NCBI RefSeq assembly: GCF_020882245.1
Contig: NC_083597.1
Span: 16,092,581-16,156,580 of the forward strand
Source of the DNA: Rhopalosiphum padi
Taxonomy: Eukaryota > Arthropoda > Insecta > Hemiptera > Aphididae
Reading direction: 5' to 3'
DNA length: 64,000 nt
Each line of letters starts with the position of its first letter. Within the stretch, counting starts at the first letter, position 1. The notes below the pieces were generated by a model. It saw only the letters and a program-made list of their open reading frames with translations. It made no database searches and was not told where the DNA came from. The position numbers were made by a program, and so were the translations under genes. Below, piece by piece: positions 61,541 to 64,000 of the stretch.

Positions 61541-62094
61541 GTAAAGGAACGCGAGTCACGTCCGCGTAGATTTTTCTTCTCTACGTCACTGCCGAACACA
61601 AAAAAGTAAAATAAAATAAGCCCCGTTAGATCATTACGGCGCGCGTACCTATATATAATATAATATAATATCGTCGTCGATTTATCACTCGTTGCCGCCG
61701 ACCGTAAATCACCGAACTCGATTTTTTTCATGTCAATATTACATAATATTATATACGTTTACGCGCGACTATTATTATAATATTATATATATCATATTAT
61801 ATACGCGCGGGGTTTCGGCGGGTCGCAACGACGACGGCGATGTGCTGATTTTCGGCAAGTCTAGTTTCGTCGGCGGAACGGAAAAAATAAAAAAAACCGG
61901 CGGTTTGCACCGTCGAGGACGCGATAAGTATTATAATATACGCTGCGTACTGTTGTTATAAGTATAATATATATAATATATTATAACGTAAGAGCGCGCC
62001 TACCCTCATCATAATAATAATAATAATAAGAATAATATATTATTACGCTGTACACACTATACTATTAATATTATAATACGATTGGCCCATATAC

Positions 62095-62139
<45 letters not shown>

Positions 62140-62520
62140 CTATATACAATATATTTTTGTCGGTCGCGTTTTATTGGCCGACCGCACGCCACCGGACGAT
62201 AAATCTACGGCGAATTTCGCACCTCAACGTGATAATTACACTTTCCAGACGCGGTGCGGTATATATATTATTATTATATCGTCGGTAAACCGTATAAAAT
62301 AATATCATATATATATTATAGTCGTGGTGGATACGCGTATATGTAGCTCCCAGTATTGGCCGATTTGGCCGGCTATAGCTGCGACAGACGGTGAACTCGC
62401 CTATAATTTTTTTTTTATCGACTACGACTTGTGAAAATTATATACGTGAGAAAAAATAAAACGCTCGTGTATATATCATATTATATTATTTTATTGGCAT
62501 CCGAACTCGATCGTAGTTGT
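61541..62520. promoter_or_regulatory. CpG-richer island with microsatellites
   Basis: CpG-rich blocks (61640-61940, 62160-62240) alternate with AATATTAT-type DNA, (AAT)n near 62010-62030 and a long (CA)n tract. No exon was identified. It may be part of the promoter region of a gene continuing past the right edge. Confidence 0.25.
62097..62138. repeat. (CA)n microsatellite, about 20 units
   Basis: Uninterrupted CA repeat, the longest dinucleotide tract of its kind in the window. Confidence 0.97.
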
Positions 62521-63425
62521 GCCCAAACGACGACTAAATCTCATATTATTATTAAACGATTATTATAATGAGTATAATTTATTGTATTACGCGTACCAAT
62601 TCATATATTATATAGGTACTGCGAGAGCGATCTCAAACACTGCTGCTGCACATCCGCGGCAATCCACTATATTATATACGCGTAATACTACAGGTGTATT
62701 ATTATTATTATTATTATTTTATTATATTACACCCTCGGCCGTCGTATTAGATTTCGAAATAGTTGTGTCGTCGTACATTTACACGCAGTCTTCCTAATAA
62801 TAATTATAAAAAATATACCCTAAAAACTATTATAATATATTAGAAAATTATACGCGCGCACCTGTTGTGATTAATTTTAACGACGATTAAAATAGCGTTC
62901 GCGATAGATTCGTAAACGGATGACTTATCTGTATATTATTAAAATGTTATACCTAATATGTTTAAATAATTCGTATACGGGTGGCAATAATTTTTTACGA
63001 TTATTTTTTCCCACTCCACAGCGTTTGGGAACACATAAAAATATTTTATTTTATAGGAATATAATATATTATAGGGCGGTAATTAATAAAACGCGGCGGC
63101 GCTTAAACGGCTAATAATTTTTTTAAAAAAATAGTATAATAATGTCTATTCATAATACTTGTACAGTTATATTATGTAATAAATTATGTATAACAAGCGG
63201 TCGGTCGCATCTCAACTCGAGAGTTTGAAGTGCCTACACTACTCATATATAAATCATACGATGTTATTAGAGGTCGTTGTGTGTAACACTGTGATAGGTC
63301 CTTATATTTGAAACGCTGCAAACGTTACCGCCACCATCGCGCGTCGTTTACCGATGAAATGTTGTAGATACCTAAACTACGCGAAACGGTAATATTTCGA
63401 TCGGCGGAACACGATTGAGCACGCT
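62521..63425. other. non-coding stretch
   Basis: Mixed AT-rich and CpG-containing DNA without a supported exon; short open frames only. Confidence 0.4.
62698..62719. repeat. (TTA)n microsatellite
   Basis: Seven TTA units. Confidence 0.9.
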
Positions 63426-63429
63426 TTAC

Positions 63430-63617
63430 CTTTTTGGCCACATGATTTCGATAACGTCCGTGTGTGATTTAGGGCTGCTGCACGGCGGGTTAGACTTTTG
63501 CAGCGAGCGCGGACCACGAACCCGCAATATCACATCTCGAATTCCGTTCAACAGACTTGTAGTATAGACTGCTGCCGCGATGGCGAGGGGGTTGCGGGCG
63601 ATTTTAGACAGTTGCAT
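63430..63617 (-). CDS. candidate first coding exon, unrecognised
   Basis: On the minus strand, ATG at 63617-63615 opens 62 codons plus two bases, then AAAAAG|GTAAAG, a good donor (GT at 63429-63428). The peptide starts MQLSKIARNPLAIAAAVYTT. A basic, Ala-rich start of this kind could be a mitochondrial or membrane-targeting N-terminus. It ends DVIEIMWPK. Nine sense codons precede the ATG after an in-frame stop. If real, the gene would run leftwards, but no second exon was found. The opposite strand is also open here (68 codons), so the GC-rich composition alone may explain the frame. Confidence 0.25.
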
Positions 63618-63935
63618 ACCGACGGCGATTATAGCTGCGGAGATTTATGGTGTGGGGATCGCGTAGGTATAAATCCAACGTGTTCGCCCCCCACCGGTCC
63701 ATAACTCGCGCGCAATAATGTTTGACGATTCGACTGATGCAACGTTGCGTTTTTCGGGGAGGCGCATTATAATGACCTCGCATCAATAGGAGTTCCACAG
63801 CCACCCGACCCGTGCCACTGCCAATCGTACGTAATGGACCGAAAATATCTAATTTCACCGGTTTTCGTGATGTCCGAGCGGTTCGGCGGCGGCCACAAAG
63901 CCGATACTTTATATGCGCGCGTGGTGTACGAGGTA

Positions 63936-63958
63936 CTATATATATATATATATATATA
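63936..63958. repeat. (TA)n microsatellite
   Basis: Eleven TA units close to the right edge. Confidence 0.95.
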
Positions 63959-64000
63959 CAGTATACACCTACCCCTATAACTATACATAATATTATATGA

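Noticed and set aside
1..64000. CRISPR arrays, bacterial operons, rRNA, telomeric TTAGG arrays
   Set aside because: None seen. Direct repeats are only microsatellites and the single 50-bp pair, and no rRNA core sequence or TTAGG array was noticed.

Overview
The window looks like nuclear DNA from an aphid or a close hemipteran relative. It is very AT-rich and gene-poor, full of short AATATTATA-type strings, microsatellites and decayed non-LTR retrotransposons. Coding DNA is split by introns with ordinary eukaryotic splice sites. There is no bacterial-style gene packing, ribosome binding sites, CRISPR or operons. The aphid assignment rests on composition and repeat style alone and is an inference.

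The one gene that can be read from start to stop is on the + strand at 3984-9290. It has three coding exons (3984-4037, 8856-8907, 9121-9290), all with canonical GT/AG junctions and consistent phases, and encodes a 91-residue acidic protein. Its C-terminal half reads like a Hairy/E(spl)/Hey-type Orange domain. No bHLH domain and no C-terminal WRPW/YRPW motif are visible, so it may be an 'Orange-only' relative of the Hes/Hey repressors. A GC-richer leader (about 3450-3980) with a (TAC)n tract, a TCAGTC initiator-like site, CACGAG N-boxes and an RTGRGAA site lies upstream. Several AATAAA signals (10040, 10332, 10903) lie downstream.

Other coding pieces are fragments of genes that run outside the window or cannot be joined. 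They are: a probable terminal exon at the left edge (543-665, +); a short but convincing first coding exon (38184-38228, +, MGAAGNAQITQRSST, then GTAAGT); a minus-strand terminal-exon candidate with a nearby AATAAA (about 34195-34340); a minus-strand 122-codon open frame rich in hydrophobic residues (17471-17839); a minus-strand first-exon candidate at 21357-21446; and a minus-strand first-exon candidate at 63430-63617.

Mobile DNA comprises three decayed non-LTR pieces: an RT C-terminal part plus poly-A at 14200-14786, an RNase H and Cys/His region plus poly-A at 30030-31053, and a minus-strand RT core at 39171-39475. There are also two short hAT-like MITEs with 8-bp target duplications (17028-17196 and 20403-20574) and one solo terminal fragment (57807-57860). 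Long inverted repeats occur at 25816, 31889 and 59176. A 50-bp segment is perfectly duplicated at 10735 and 14993.

GC-richer islands at 43.4-44.3 kb, 61.5-62.5 kb and 63.2-63.9 kb, and more weakly at 29.56-29.84 kb, look like promoters or 5' exons, but no complete gene could be read from them. Most of 10.9-63.4 kb is intergenic or long-intron sequence.
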